Below the pieces are notes generated by a model, which made no database searches, was not told the DNA's origin, and saw only the letters and a list, made by a program, of their open reading frames with translations. Below are positions 1 through 8,654 of a stretch of 61,694 bases of DNA, one piece after another (the stretch's first letter is position 1; every line of letters starts with the position of its first letter). Origin of the DNA: Anaerolineales bacterium. GTDB lineage: Bacteria > Chloroflexota > Anaerolineae > Anaerolineales > Villigracilaceae. The stretch lies in NCBI GenBank assembly GCA_016934715.1, contig JAFGSI010000051.1, positions 1 through 61,694 of the forward strand, read 5' to 3'. Position numbers and translations under genes: made by a program.

Positions 1-65
1 GGGTGCGATCGAAATAGTAGGAATTTGGTACAATCAGTCAGTCTCTGGACAGGAGGAAAACCGCA

Positions 66-839
66 ATGAACGTCCCCATTCTGGTTTATTCCGTCAACGC
101 TATCACAATGATCGCACTGCCGATCGTTGTGGGGGTGGTGTTGAAGCGCAAGCTCAATCTTGGCTGGGCCCCCTGGCTGGTGGGAGCTGGGATCTACATA
201 TTGATGCAGATCGGCTATCTTCCCTTTCGGCAGTTCATCCCCCCCTTGTTCGCCAATACCGGTCTGGCTGCGATGTCGATGGAAGATCAGTTGGTCTTCA
301 GTGCTGCGTTCACTGGCATGAGCCAGGGCCTGTATGCCTGCCTGGCCAGCCTCCTGGTCCTGGGGTTGTGGGCAAAGGACCTGCGCTCTCTGGGAGAAGG
401 CCTGCTGGTTGGGGCTGGATTCGTAGCCGTGCGGCCGATCTTCACCGGCTTGATGTCGATCCTCATCTTTCGCTACACCGATATTCAATTCGACTGGACC
501 GGTGCATGGTTCGATTACCTTTTCTTTTTCGATGGGAGTGACCTGTATGGCAGCCTGGATCTGATCCTGACCTTCACCGCCTGGGTCGCCATCGTCGGGC
601 TGGTGTTGCAGACACTGGCCCGCAAACAGGTGCGCTGGTTCTTCATCGGCTGGTTTTTCAGTTTTGCGATGATCGGGGCTGCCTATATTGCCACGGCCTA
701 TCGAGAGCTCCTCTGGCGCGAAACAGTCCATCTTCTCTCCGGGATGATTGGCGTAACCATTCTGTATCTCCTGCATCGTCGAGATCGCGGGCCTGCTGCA
801 GGGCTCGAATCTTCGGTTACGTTGGAAAGCGGCGCATGA
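66..839 (+). CDS. YhfC-family membrane protein lacking protease residues (pseudoprotease)
   Basis: This is a 257-residue multi-pass membrane protein that aligns along its length with the YhfC-type protease encoded immediately downstream. Both share the opening helix, the G-(Y/H)-(I/L)-P-F stretch near residue 50 and a W-A-(R/K) segment near residue 103. At the sites that carry the catalytic EE-x-x-R and G-H-G-G-I-E motifs in the partner, this protein has Y-A-C-L-A (about 90-94) and G-F-V-A-V-R-P (about 118-124). The third site, His212 in the partner, is also not histidine. Proteolysis is therefore unlikely; a scaffolding or regulatory role beside the active paralogue is inferred. An AGGAGG lies just before the ATG, a possible -10 (TACAAT) is at 29-34, and the stop overlaps the next start by 4 bases. 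Confidence 0.75.
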   Translation: MNVPILVYSVNAITMIALPIVVGVVLKRKLNLGWAPWLVGAGIYILMQIGYLPFRQFIPPLFANTGLAAMSMEDQLVFSAAFTGMSQGLYACLASLLVLGLWAKDLRSLGEGLLVGAGFVAVRPIFTGLMSILIFRYTDIQFDWTGAWFDYLFFFDGSDLYGSLDLILTFTAWVAIVGLVLQTLARKQVRWFFIGWFFSFAMIGAAYIATAYRELLWRETVHLLSGMIGVTILYLLHRRDRGPAAGLESSVTLESGA

Positions 840-1696
840 ATATACTCCTGATTACCCACTTCTTGAACGGCTTGCTGATGATCGCCATGCCGATCGCCCT
901 GGCAGTTGTCCTGACGCGCCGCTTCAGGATGGGATGGGGGATTTGGTGGATCGGTGTATCGGCCTTCATTCTTTCGCAGATCGGGCACATCCCCTTCAAT
1001 TGGGCCATGGGCCTGGTTTTCGACAACTCCACAGCGATGATCTATTGGGACCCCCTCGCCAAGCGTGTTTTCAACGCCATTTTCCTCGGCTTGAGCGCCG
1101 GTGTTTTCGAAGAGCTGACCCGCTACCTGGTGTTGCGCTTCTGGGCCAGGTCGGCCCGTTCCTGGCGCAACGCTGTCCTGTTCGGCGCCGGGCACGGCGG
1201 GATTGAGGCGCTCATTCTGGGGGTGCTGGTATTGGTCAACTATTTCCTTTTTCTCTCCTTGCGGGATGCCGATTTGTCCATCCTGGGGGCCCAGCAGGAT
1301 CTCGCTGCCCAGCAGATCCAGGTTTACTGGTCTTATCCATGGTATGACACGCTCCTGGGTGCATTGGAACGCCTATTCACCATCCCCTGCCAGATCGCCA
1401 TGGCGGTCATGGTCATGCAGGCGTTCATCCGCCGGAAGATCGGCTGGTTGTTCCTGGCCATCGGCTATCATGCCCTGCTGGATGCCAGCGCCGTGCTGGG
1501 GGTCACCTACCTGGGCATCTATTGGACCGAGGCACTGATCGGTGGCTTCGCCGTCCTGAGCATGGTGTTCGTCTTTCTTCTGCGCCAGCCCGAACCCGAA
1601 CTGGCCCCCGAGCCTGTCCTGTCTGCCTCCCCGTCAGTCGAAGTCCGGCCGGTGGAGGAGACCGAGGCAAATCTCGACCAGACGAAATACACATAG
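836..1696 (+). CDS. YhfC family intramembrane metalloprotease
   Basis: This 286-residue polytopic protein has the hallmark residues of the YhfC branch of intramembrane proteases, which is related to the CPBP/Abi group: Glu92-Glu93 with Arg96 (F-E-E-L-T-R), the motif G-H-G-G-I-E with His120 and Glu124, and a third-helix H-A-L-L-D with His212 and Asp216. The family is thought to cleave within the membrane, but the substrate is unknown. The gene is translationally coupled to its inactive paralogue (ATGA overlap) and is followed 15 bases later by an ABC-2 ATPase, so a role in processing something handled by that transporter is possible. The last 40 residues are a polar Pro/Glu-rich tail. Confidence 0.85.
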   Translation: MNILLITHFLNGLLMIAMPIALAVVLTRRFRMGWGIWWIGVSAFILSQIGHIPFNWAMGLVFDNSTAMIYWDPLAKRVFNAIFLGLSAGVFEELTRYLVLRFWARSARSWRNAVLFGAGHGGIEALILGVLVLVNYFLFLSLRDADLSILGAQQDLAAQQIQVYWSYPWYDTLLGALERLFTIPCQIAMAVMVMQAFIRRKIGWLFLAIGYHALLDASAVLGVTYLGIYWTEALIGGFAVLSMVFVFLLRQPEPELAPEPVLSASPSVEVRPVEETEANLDQTKYT

Positions 1697-1711
1697 GTTT
1701 TACGAGGCGAC

Positions 1712-2620
1712 ATGATTCAGACCCAGCAGCTTACCAAACGTTTCAAGGATGTCCTGGCGGTCGACCGTCTCACCCTCGAGGTCCGACCGGGTGAGGTATT
1801 TGGCTTCCTGGGCCCCAATGGGGCCGGGAAGACCACCACCGTTCGTATGCTGACCAGCTTGATCGGGCCGACCTCCGGTTCGGCGGTCGTAAACGGTTTT
1901 CGGGTTGGAGAACAGGACACCGAGATCCGGCGCAGCGTCGGGATCCTGACCGAGACACCTGGGATGTACGACAACCTGTCCGCGGAGAGGAACCTGCGGA
2001 TTTTTGGCGAGCTGTACGAGGTCCGGAACGTTGCCGAGCAGGTCGCGAAATACCTCAAGCTGCTCGGTCTATACGAGCGCCGTTTCGACCCGGTGGCTGA
2101 GTTTTCAAAGGGTATGAAGCAGAAGTTGGCCATCGCCCGGGCTCTCCTGCACGAGCCGAAGCTGATCTTCCTCGACGAGCCGACCGCCGGGCTGGATCCC
2201 GAGGCCTCCCGGCTGGTGCGCGACTTCATCGCCGAACTGAAAGCCGAGGGCCGGACGATCTTCATGTGCACCCATAATCTGGATGAGGCCGACCGGCTGT
2301 GTGATCGCATCGGAGTCTTCAAATCTCACCTGCTGGTGGTCGACACTCCGGCCAAATTGCGGGCGTCACTTTTCGGGCGCAAGGTTGTCTTTCACCTGCG
2401 CAGTACCGACGCGAAAATGATCCAGACGGTCAGCAAACTGCCCTTCGTGCGTGGGGCCCGGGCGGTCGAGAACAAGCTGGTCGTCACTCTTGATGACCCC
2501 GAGGCGAACAACCCTGAGATCATCCGAACGCTGGTCAAGGCCGGCGCCGACGTGCAGTTCGTTGGCGAACTGCGTCATTCCCTGGAAGATGTCTACTTTC
2601 AGCTGGTGAAGGGGGCTTAG
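1712..2620 (+). CDS. ABC transporter ATP-binding protein (NatA/CcmA type)
   Basis: This 302-residue nucleotide-binding subunit belongs to an ABC-2 type exporter. The Walker A is G-P-N-G-A-G-K-T at 34-41, the signature is the variant F-S-K-G-M-K-Q typical of the NatA group, and the Walker B with catalytic Glu is in L-I-F-L-D-E-P-T-A-G-L-D. The switch histidine lies in C-T-H-N-L-D-E-A. The last 80 residues form the usual C-terminal extension of this subfamily. It should hydrolyse ATP at the cytoplasmic face to drive the permease encoded 9 bases downstream. The first four residues match the conserved start of the family. Confidence 0.92.
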   Translation: MIQTQQLTKRFKDVLAVDRLTLEVRPGEVFGFLGPNGAGKTTTVRMLTSLIGPTSGSAVVNGFRVGEQDTEIRRSVGILTETPGMYDNLSAERNLRIFGELYEVRNVAEQVAKYLKLLGLYERRFDPVAEFSKGMKQKLAIARALLHEPKLIFLDEPTAGLDPEASRLVRDFIAELKAEGRTIFMCTHNLDEADRLCDRIGVFKSHLLVVDTPAKLRASLFGRKVVFHLRSTDAKMIQTVSKLPFVRGARAVENKLVVTLDDPEANNPEIIRTLVKAGADVQFVGELRHSLEDVYFQLVKGA

Positions 2621-2629
2621 GAGGTGGCG

Positions 2630-3436
2630 ATGAACAAGATCAAGATCATCCTTTGCAAGGAATGGGCAGAGGTCTTCAAGCACCGTATGGTGCTCTTCAC
2701 GGTTGTCTTCCTGCCGCTGATGATGACAGCCTTGCCGCTGGGCATTTTGTGGGGGACAGGCGAGGTCGGCTCGACCGATAGCCTCGAGGGCACTATCGAT
2801 TCGGAGATGCCCGAGCCGCTGGTCGCTGCCATGTGTCCCGAAGGGCTGAGCGGTGCTGACTGCTTCCAGGTCTTCATGGTCAGCCAGTTCATGATGCTCT
2901 TCATGCTCGTCCCGGTGGCCATCCCGGTGACGATTGCAGCCTACTCGATCGTTGGCGAGAAGACCACCCGCAGCCTGGAACCCCTCTTGGCGACGCCGAT
3001 CACGACCCTGGAACTGCTGGCCGGAAAATGCCTGGCAGCGGTCATCCCGGCTGTGCTGGCCACCTTCGGCGCCTTTGGGTTATTTGCGCTCGGCTCCAGG
3101 CTGATCGTTGCCAACCCGATGCTGCTCACCGCCTTGCTGGATGCACGCTGGCTGATCGCGATCTTCGTCGTTGGCCCGCTGCTGGCGATCATGGCCGTAA
3201 CTTTTAGCTTGATGGTTTCTTCCCGGGTCAGCGACCCGCGCGTCGCCGAGCAGGTTTCGATGGTCATCATCGTCCCGGTCCTGGGCGGGTTCTTCGGCCA
3301 GATGGCCGGCCTTTTCGTACTGGACAGGACCCTGGTCACCTGGGTGGCAGTCGTCATGCTGGCCCTCGACCTGGGCTTGCTGTTTTTGGCTGGACGGGTC
3401 TTCCAGCGCGAGACGATCTTGACCCGCTGGAAATGA
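2630..3436 (+). CDS. ABC-2 type transporter permease
   Basis: This 268-residue permease pairs with the preceding ATPase. There is an N-terminal helix at about 20-45, an extracellular loop of about 50 residues containing two cysteines, then five further hydrophobic segments, matching the NatB/ABC-2 layout. The segment after the second helix (I-V-G-E-K-T-T-R-S-L-E-P-L-L) is the characteristic cytoplasmic coupling motif of ABC-2 permeases. An in-frame GTG exists at 2624, but the AGGAGG at 2619-2624 covers it and sits 5 bases before the ATG at 2630, so the ATG is preferred. The substrate cannot be told from the sequence. Confidence 0.88.
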   Translation: MNKIKIILCKEWAEVFKHRMVLFTVVFLPLMMTALPLGILWGTGEVGSTDSLEGTIDSEMPEPLVAAMCPEGLSGADCFQVFMVSQFMMLFMLVPVAIPVTIAAYSIVGEKTTRSLEPLLATPITTLELLAGKCLAAVIPAVLATFGAFGLFALGSRLIVANPMLLTALLDARWLIAIFVVGPLLAIMAVTFSLMVSSRVSDPRVAEQVSMVIIVPVLGGFFGQMAGLFVLDRTLVTWVAVVMLALDLGLLFLAGRVFQRETILTRWK

Positions 3437-3443
3437 GGTCCTG

Positions 3444-4208
3444 ATGAAGAAAATCACGAACGCATTTGTATTGGCCACGATCCTGTGCCTGTTGGCTGTT
3501 ACCACCTCCCTGGCCCAGGACGAAGAACTCTCCCTGCGCCTGTCGCGCGACTTTGGCTTCTCTTCCGGCACCGGCGACATCCAGGGGACCTTCTCGATGC
3601 GCGCCAGCGGCCCTGACGATTTGGAGCGAGTGGAATTCTACATCGACGAGACGATGATCTTTGAGGACGTCGAGGGTCCTTTCAGGGTTCAGTTCACCAC
3701 GGACAGTTATCCGGCCGGCGTGCACAGCATGGTTGCCATCGGCTACCTGACTGACGGCAGCGAGCTGCACTCGCGGGTCGTGCAGGTCAATTTCGTCAGC
3801 GCCGACGAGGGCTGGCAGTCAGCGATGCGCATGATCGGCCCGGTCCTGGGGATCGTCGTGGTGGCGATCCTGCTGTCGGTTGTCGGACCGATGCTTATCA
3901 AGCGCGGCAAGACTGAGTACCTGCCCCTGGGTACGGAGCGCAATTACGGCCTGCGCGGCGGGACGATCTGCCCGAGGTGCAGGCGTCCATTTGCCATGCA
4001 TCTGTATGGCCTGAACTTGATCACCCATCGCTATGACCGCTGCCCATACTGTGGGAAGTGGTCCGTGGTGCGCGGGCGCTCCCTGGCTGACCTGCGGGCT
4101 GCCGAGCGGGGCGAACGGGAGGCCGGGCTGGCGGAAAAACCCCAAAGTTCACAGGAGGACAAGCTGCGCAGGGAGTTGGACGACTCAAAGTACCAGGATC
4201 TCTACTAG
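3444..4208 (+). CDS. Secreted Ig-like domain / transmembrane / cytoplasmic zinc-ribbon protein
   Basis: This 254-residue protein starts with a signal peptide ending near A-Q-D (about 25). An Ig-like beta-sandwich follows (about 40-120; V-E-F-Y-I-D-E and P-A-G-V-H-S pattern of bacterial Ig domains), then one membrane helix (about 133-152). The cytoplasmic part carries a CxxC...CxxC zinc ribbon (C-P-R-C and C-P-Y-C, about 175-205) and a charged tail. The topology suggests a sensor or tether linking an external protein contact to the cytoplasm. It closes the YhfC/ABC operon, with 7 bases after the permease. No family function is known to me; the arrangement is what supports an association with the exporter. 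Confidence 0.7.
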   Translation: MKKITNAFVLATILCLLAVTTSLAQDEELSLRLSRDFGFSSGTGDIQGTFSMRASGPDDLERVEFYIDETMIFEDVEGPFRVQFTTDSYPAGVHSMVAIGYLTDGSELHSRVVQVNFVSADEGWQSAMRMIGPVLGIVVVAILLSVVGPMLIKRGKTEYLPLGTERNYGLRGGTICPRCRRPFAMHLYGLNLITHRYDRCPYCGKWSVVRGRSLADLRAAERGEREAGLAEKPQSSQEDKLRRELDDSKYQDLY

Positions 4209-4209
4209 C

Positions 4210-4244
4210 AGAAATCCCGGCCTCTGTGGGGCGCCGGGATTTCT
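4210..4244. terminator. Hairpin between convergent genes, likely bidirectional terminator
   Basis: A perfect 12-bp stem (4210-4221 with 4233-4244) encloses an 11-base loop directly after the stop codon at 4208 and 37 bases before the stop of the convergent gene. There is no long T-run on either side, so efficiency is uncertain, but its position between converging operons fits a terminator. Confidence 0.6.
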
Positions 4245-4281
4245 GGAGGGGAATGGTGTGGGAGATTCGGTGCTCCCCGGT

Positions 4282-5547
4282 TCAGATGTGGTGCAGGTGC
4301 CTGGCTGCCACGAAGGACAGGCCCTTCTCCGTCAGCGCCCGGGCGGTTTTGTTGCAGGCATCTATCTTGTCGAGGAAATTCAGCTGCATGTTCTCCCAAT
4401 CTCCAGAGTCGACGATCTCCTGGAGGTCACGGAAGTAATCGAGGATATCTGACGGGCGGTTTCGGGTTTGCTCAATTTCCGGATCACCGCCTTCGTGCTT
4501 GGCCGAGATGTTGGCCACGTGATCTGCGATCTCAACCAGCTCGTCGCGCCGGTTGTACGGCTGGCGAACGATCGACTTCCAGGTCTCGGTGATGTGATGC
4601 TCGAAGCGGACGATGTCCTCGAAACCGAGTGCTCGGCGGAATTGGGCGGTGAGCTCCATGGTTTGATTGTTGACCGAATTCGACCAGTTGAAGCCGATCA
4701 GGGGCGTGGTGCCGTCGTCACGGCTGAGCAGCTTGGCGCCGATCAGGATCCACAAGGCGTGGTAGGGATTGTCACTGCCAAAAAAGACCGAGATCTTGAA
4801 CTCGATGTCGATCCCCAGGCGATGGAGCAGAAAACCAAGCAGGATCGTGCCGGCATTGACATTGAGCACCTGACGGACACCGTAGGTGGTGTAGTAATAC
4901 AGGTACTCATCCAGCCACATGAGGGCGTGGTCATTGGGCTGGCCGACCCCTCCGAAGTAGCCGGTGATCGTCTCCGGGCCACCCAGATGTACATTGGAGC
5001 CGTCGGTGCCCTTTGTGTCCAGGGTTTCGACGTAGGATGCGCCGATGATCTGCATGGCAGCCGCCAGCGCCACCAGGTCGCCGTCCGCCTCTTGTTCTTT
5101 CATCTTGCGAACTTTGATGTAGCGCCCGGGCATCAGGGCCCCATCCTGGACCGCATTGCGGGCGGCTTTCATAAACCAGGGGAAGTACTGCGTGGCGCTG
5201 ACCTCCAGTGTGACGGCGAAATCGTCGTTGAACGGCATCTTCTCCGCATTGGCTCCCAGGACTTTCCAGCGGTAGTCCTCGATCGAGATGAATGCCTTCT
5301 TCTCGCGCTGCTGCATCAGCCAATCCAGGTCTTCCAGGTAATCAGGCCGGACAGCCTTAACCCTGGCCAGCAGGTTATCCAACTGACCGGCTTCGACGGC
5401 CTTGCGATTGATCTCCTCCGGCGTGCCATACCTGGCGACCACGTCCAGAAATTCGTTGACCACGCGCGTTTCAGGATCGAGAAGAACGGCATTGATCTTA
5501 TCCAGGCGATCCGTGGGGATGGCGAGTAATTTTCGCAGGTTCTCCAT
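4282..5547 (-). CDS. Conserved protein of unknown function next to panB
   Basis: This is a 421-residue protein with no signal peptide or clear membrane helices, so it is probably cytoplasmic. I do not recognise the family. It looks like a well-ordered alpha/beta enzyme. Distinctive stretches are T-L-D-T-K-G-T-D-G-S-N-V-H-L-G-G-P-E-T (about 186-204), V-N-A-G-T-I-L-L-G-F (about 240) and G-F-N-W-S-N-S-V-N-N-Q-T (about 302), rich in Gly/Asn/Thr as in ligand-binding loops, plus a His pair (E-H-H) near 330. The start is supported by GAAGGAGT upstream. It lies 77 bases downstream of panB on the same strand, probably in one transcript, so a link to one-carbon or pantothenate chemistry is possible but not shown. 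Confidence 0.7.
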   Translation of the reverse strand: MENLRKLLAIPTDRLDKINAVLLDPETRVVNEFLDVVARYGTPEEINRKAVEAGQLDNLLARVKAVRPDYLEDLDWLMQQREKKAFISIEDYRWKVLGANAEKMPFNDDFAVTLEVSATQYFPWFMKAARNAVQDGALMPGRYIKVRKMKEQEADGDLVALAAAMQIIGASYVETLDTKGTDGSNVHLGGPETITGYFGGVGQPNDHALMWLDEYLYYYTTYGVRQVLNVNAGTILLGFLLHRLGIDIEFKISVFFGSDNPYHALWILIGAKLLSRDDGTTPLIGFNWSNSVNNQTMELTAQFRRALGFEDIVRFEHHITETWKSIVRQPYNRRDELVEIADHVANISAKHEGGDPEIEQTRNRPSDILDYFRDLQEIVDSGDWENMQLNFLDKIDACNKTARALTEKGLSFVAARHLHHI

Positions 5548-5624
5548 ATTTACTCCTTCTCAGGGTCACGGGATCACAAACAAAGTGGCTCGGGTAATCC
5601 TGTTCAACCGGTTTGACCTACGGA

Positions 5625-6491
5625 TCAATCCAGCATTTTCTTCAGATCTTCGTATTCTTCGTCGGGCATGCCAAACCAGTTCTCGGGCTGGGGGAACTGC
5701 TTGCTGATGACCTCATCGTGGTAGGCTTTCAAGCCGCTGCCGATCACCTCCCCGGCGTTGCCGTAGACTTTAGCCATCTTGGGCTTGAACTTGGGATACA
5801 GGCCGAACATATCGTGGTAGATGAGCAGCTGCCCGTGGGCGTCGGGACCTGAGCCCAGCGACATGATGATGCAGCCTTCGGCGCGTTCGGTGATCAGCTG
5901 GCAGATCCGGTCGGGGACCATCTCGAGCAGGATCGCAAAGGCCCCCGCCTTCTCGAGGAGCTTGGCATCGTCAACGATCTTCTTGGCCAGCGCGGCTGAC
6001 TTGCCCTGGACCCGGAAACCGCCCAGCGCGGAGACCGACTGGGGCGTCAGCCCTAGGTGGCCGATGGCCGGGATGCCGGCCTCGACCACGCCCTTGATCT
6101 TGTCGGCCATCGCCGAGCCGCCCTCCAGCTTGATGGCGTCGCAACCGGCCTCGGCCATGAAGCGCCCGGAGTTCCGGATAGCATCCTCGACGGAGGCCTG
6201 GTAGGTCATGTAAGGCATATCGCCGACCACGAAGGCGGTCGGGGCACCGCGCCGTACAGCCTGGGCGTGTCGGATCATGTCGTTCATCGTCACCGGCAGG
6301 GTTGAGTCATAGCCGAGCATGGTCATTCCCAGGCTGTCACCAACCAGGATCATTTCGATCCCGGCCTGTTCCTGCAGGTAGGCGGTCGGGTAGTCGTAGC
6401 AGGTCAACCAGGTGATTGGCTCACCATCCACGACCTTCTTGAACAGGTACGGCAGGGTGATCTTCTTACGTGCTTGCGTTTGTTCGGGCAT
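5625..6491 (-). CDS. panB: 3-methyl-2-oxobutanoate hydroxymethyltransferase
   Basis: This 288-residue enzyme transfers a hydroxymethyl group from 5,10-methylene-tetrahydrofolate to 2-oxoisovalerate, giving ketopantoate, the first committed step to pantothenate and coenzyme A. Its metal and active-site residues line up with the Escherichia coli enzyme: Asp52 (V-G-D-S-L-G), Asp91 (G-D-M-P-Y), Lys121 and Glu123 (K-L-E-G-G), His145 (G-H-L-G-L-T-P-Q) and the general base Glu190 (L-L-E-M-V-P). It is slightly longer than the usual 260-280 residues. A GAAGGAGT Shine-Dalgarno lies in the 3' end of the preceding TPR gene, whose stop is 3 bases away. panC, panD and panE are not in this window. Confidence 0.96.
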   Translation of the reverse strand: MPEQTQARKKITLPYLFKKVVDGEPITWLTCYDYPTAYLQEQAGIEMILVGDSLGMTMLGYDSTLPVTMNDMIRHAQAVRRGAPTAFVVGDMPYMTYQASVEDAIRNSGRFMAEAGCDAIKLEGGSAMADKIKGVVEAGIPAIGHLGLTPQSVSALGGFRVQGKSAALAKKIVDDAKLLEKAGAFAILLEMVPDRICQLITERAEGCIIMSLGSGPDAHGQLLIYHDMFGLYPKFKPKMAKVYGNAGEVIGSGLKAYHDEVISKQFPQPENWFGMPDEEYEDLKKMLD

Positions 6492-6494
6492 GGG

Positions 6495-8495
6495 TTACTC
6501 CTTCGTTTTAGGCTTGGGCTGTTTTCGCCGGCTTGATTCGGGTTTCGGCAAGGCTTTTCTCCCGTTGAGCCGTTCTCGATAGAACAGGATCTCAGATTCG
6601 TCCGGACTGCTTGCCTCCCACTCATCCAGCCAGGGGCGCGCATCTTCCAGGCTGCCTTCCTGGATCAGCAGATCGAGCTGCGTTTTACATAGCATATCGA
6701 ACTCAAAAGGCTGATAGGTCTTTTTTCCTTCCATCCAGTGTGTCAGGATCGATCGAGCGGTGTCAGGGTCATCCATTTGAATGGATTTCCTGGCCAAGGC
6801 CATCTGTCCCATGAAATACTCCGGGAAATCCTCGACCAACCGCCCAAGCACCGCATCCGCTTCGGCGTCCTTATCTTGCAGCATGTATGCCATCGACAGG
6901 TTGTTGATCAGGCTGGGATTTTCGGGCTCGAATTCCAGTGCCTCTTTGAGCAGGTCTTCGGCAAGCTTGCCATCATTCTCAAGCAAACAGTCGATTGCTT
7001 GCAGTGCAAGCGCTGCAGCTTTGGGTTCCATGGGTGCCGCATGTTCTGGCCGAATATCATAACCCAGGATGACCGTCGGTTTCCACTGATGCTCTACCCA
7101 CATCTTGACGATTCCGGTCGGCCCGGCGTTGGTTCTGGACAGGACCCTGGCTGCGCGGAAGCGCAGCGCGGCTGCCCCCTTTTGTCCATAGGCGAATTCC
7201 CGGAGGCCGGAAAGGAGTTCTGGATGGCCCACCAAATCTGCCAGGTCAAGCAAGTATTCTTTCCACATGAAATCGCCGCGTTCCAGCAGGAGCGGTGCCT
7301 GGCGGGAAATTTGAGGATGGCGATCCAGAAAACGATGGAGGGCTTGCCGAATCGATCCTGTGGCGTCGCTGTTCTCCTCCTCGACCTGATCCAGAAGAGA
7401 GGCGAGATCGGATAAGGTCTTTTGGGGGATGATTTGCGTAGACAGGCAGGCCCAGATCCCAATTCGTTCCTTTGCGGGTTTTTCCAGCTCGGCCAGATTT
7501 TCTACCGCAGGAGGAAAGCCGGGGTTGAGCGCAAGTGAGCGTTCCCAATCAGACCGGGCTGCGTTTTCATCTCCTGTCATGGCCTCCGCTGCAGCCAGGT
7601 AATGATAAAACCACTCATCCAGATCCTGCGGCCGGTTCCTTAACCCGATGGCCTTGGAAAGATCCAGCATTCCATCGTCGTCACCGATCAGGACCAATGT
7701 CTCGGCGACGATGCTCACGATGAGCGCATCTGCGGCTGCAATCTGTTTCAGGGAGGTCGCCAGCGAAGCCGCTTCTTCCGGGCGGCCTGAGAGAAAGAGA
7801 TACTGGATCAAGGCATCCAGAATGCGAAAATCCTCGGGCGCACAGGCCAGGGCCTGCTGTAGTGCCGCGACAGCCTCAGGCAGGTTCCCTTCCTGCCAGT
7901 GAACGTCACCGAGAAGAACGAGCGGAGCCGCGTAATCGGGCTTCTGGACGCAGAGTTTTTTGATCTGTTGTTTTGCTTGATGAGTCTCATCGCACAACAG
8001 GTGGATCTTCGCTTGGTCAAGTTGACAGGCAAACGCAAGGTCGGCCTCTTGATCCAGGCCGATCTCTTTCAGCAGCTCTGGCAATTGGGGCTCGATGGTC
8101 TCCTTGATCTCGTGTGCATCTTTCACCACATCGTGCTGCGGCCAGCGCTTAAGCAGCGCCCGAACCATCTGTAAGCATGCAAAGGGGCATCCGTTTATCA
8201 TGTAGGCGATCGCGGTCCCGAACTTGATCGGGGCGTAATCGGGCATCAGGCGATGCAGGGTGCACATTGCGCGCAAATGATCCTTCGAGTAATCTAATTC
8301 CAGGCTGACATCTGCGATCCACAGCAAGACTTGTGGCTGGTCGGGGTGACGTTCGTTCAACTCCACAAGCAGATCGAAGGCATCTTCAAGGGCATCTTCT
8401 TCCAGAAGTTGTCGGACTTGTACGAGCCCATCTCGCAGCCGGCGCGGCAGGTTGAGCGGGTCAGCGCGTGTGGGGAAGGGGTTCTTGGTGGGCAT
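6495..8495 (-). CDS. Tetratricopeptide-repeat protein
   Basis: This 666-residue, mostly helical protein has several recognisable TPR units, for example around 170-250 (V-L-L-G-D-V-H-W-Q-E-G-N-L-P-E-A) and 500-575 (N-L-S-M-A-Y-M-L-Q-D-K-D-A-E-A). The middle section (about 330-470) is helical but without clear repeats. There is no signal peptide; the C-terminus is very basic (Lys/Pro/Arg-rich). TPR proteins usually act as protein-binding scaffolds; a specific partner is not evident. It heads the panB operon, and its 3' end supplies the panB ribosome-binding site. Its own Shine-Dalgarno is weak. Confidence 0.8.
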   Translation of the reverse strand: MPTKNPFPTRADPLNLPRRLRDGLVQVRQLLEEDALEDAFDLLVELNERHPDQPQVLLWIADVSLELDYSKDHLRAMCTLHRLMPDYAPIKFGTAIAYMINGCPFACLQMVRALLKRWPQHDVVKDAHEIKETIEPQLPELLKEIGLDQEADLAFACQLDQAKIHLLCDETHQAKQQIKKLCVQKPDYAAPLVLLGDVHWQEGNLPEAVAALQQALACAPEDFRILDALIQYLFLSGRPEEAASLATSLKQIAAADALIVSIVAETLVLIGDDDGMLDLSKAIGLRNRPQDLDEWFYHYLAAAEAMTGDENAARSDWERSLALNPGFPPAVENLAELEKPAKERIGIWACLSTQIIPQKTLSDLASLLDQVEEENSDATGSIRQALHRFLDRHPQISRQAPLLLERGDFMWKEYLLDLADLVGHPELLSGLREFAYGQKGAAALRFRAARVLSRTNAGPTGIVKMWVEHQWKPTVILGYDIRPEHAAPMEPKAAALALQAIDCLLENDGKLAEDLLKEALEFEPENPSLINNLSMAYMLQDKDAEADAVLGRLVEDFPEYFMGQMALARKSIQMDDPDTARSILTHWMEGKKTYQPFEFDMLCKTQLDLLIQEGSLEDARPWLDEWEASSPDESEILFYRERLNGRKALPKPESSRRKQPKPKTKE

Positions 8496-8585
8496 CGGGA
8501 GGACCTTATTTCTGGAAAAAAAGCGCTCTTTTCAGAAAAGGAAGCTGCTGCACGGGTATTTTCTGAATTGAATGCTGGCAGGGAG

Positions 8586-8591
8586 ATTATA
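8586..8591 (-). promoter_or_regulatory. Possible -10 element for the TPR-panB operon
   Basis: On the minus strand there is a TATAAT at 8591-8586, about 90 bases upstream of the TPR start at 8495. No convincing -35 was found 16-18 bases further upstream, so this is a candidate only. Confidence 0.35.
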
Positions 8592-8654
8592 GCACGCGAA
8601 GGAATAATTGCGCCCCGAGAACAGGTTTCTCTCTCAGGGTGGGCGTTGGAACAT

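Noticed and set aside
4468-5529. A 353-codon open frame on the plus strand opposite the 421-residue gene
   Set aside because: The minus-strand gene has a good Shine-Dalgarno and protein-like sequence; the plus frame has neither.
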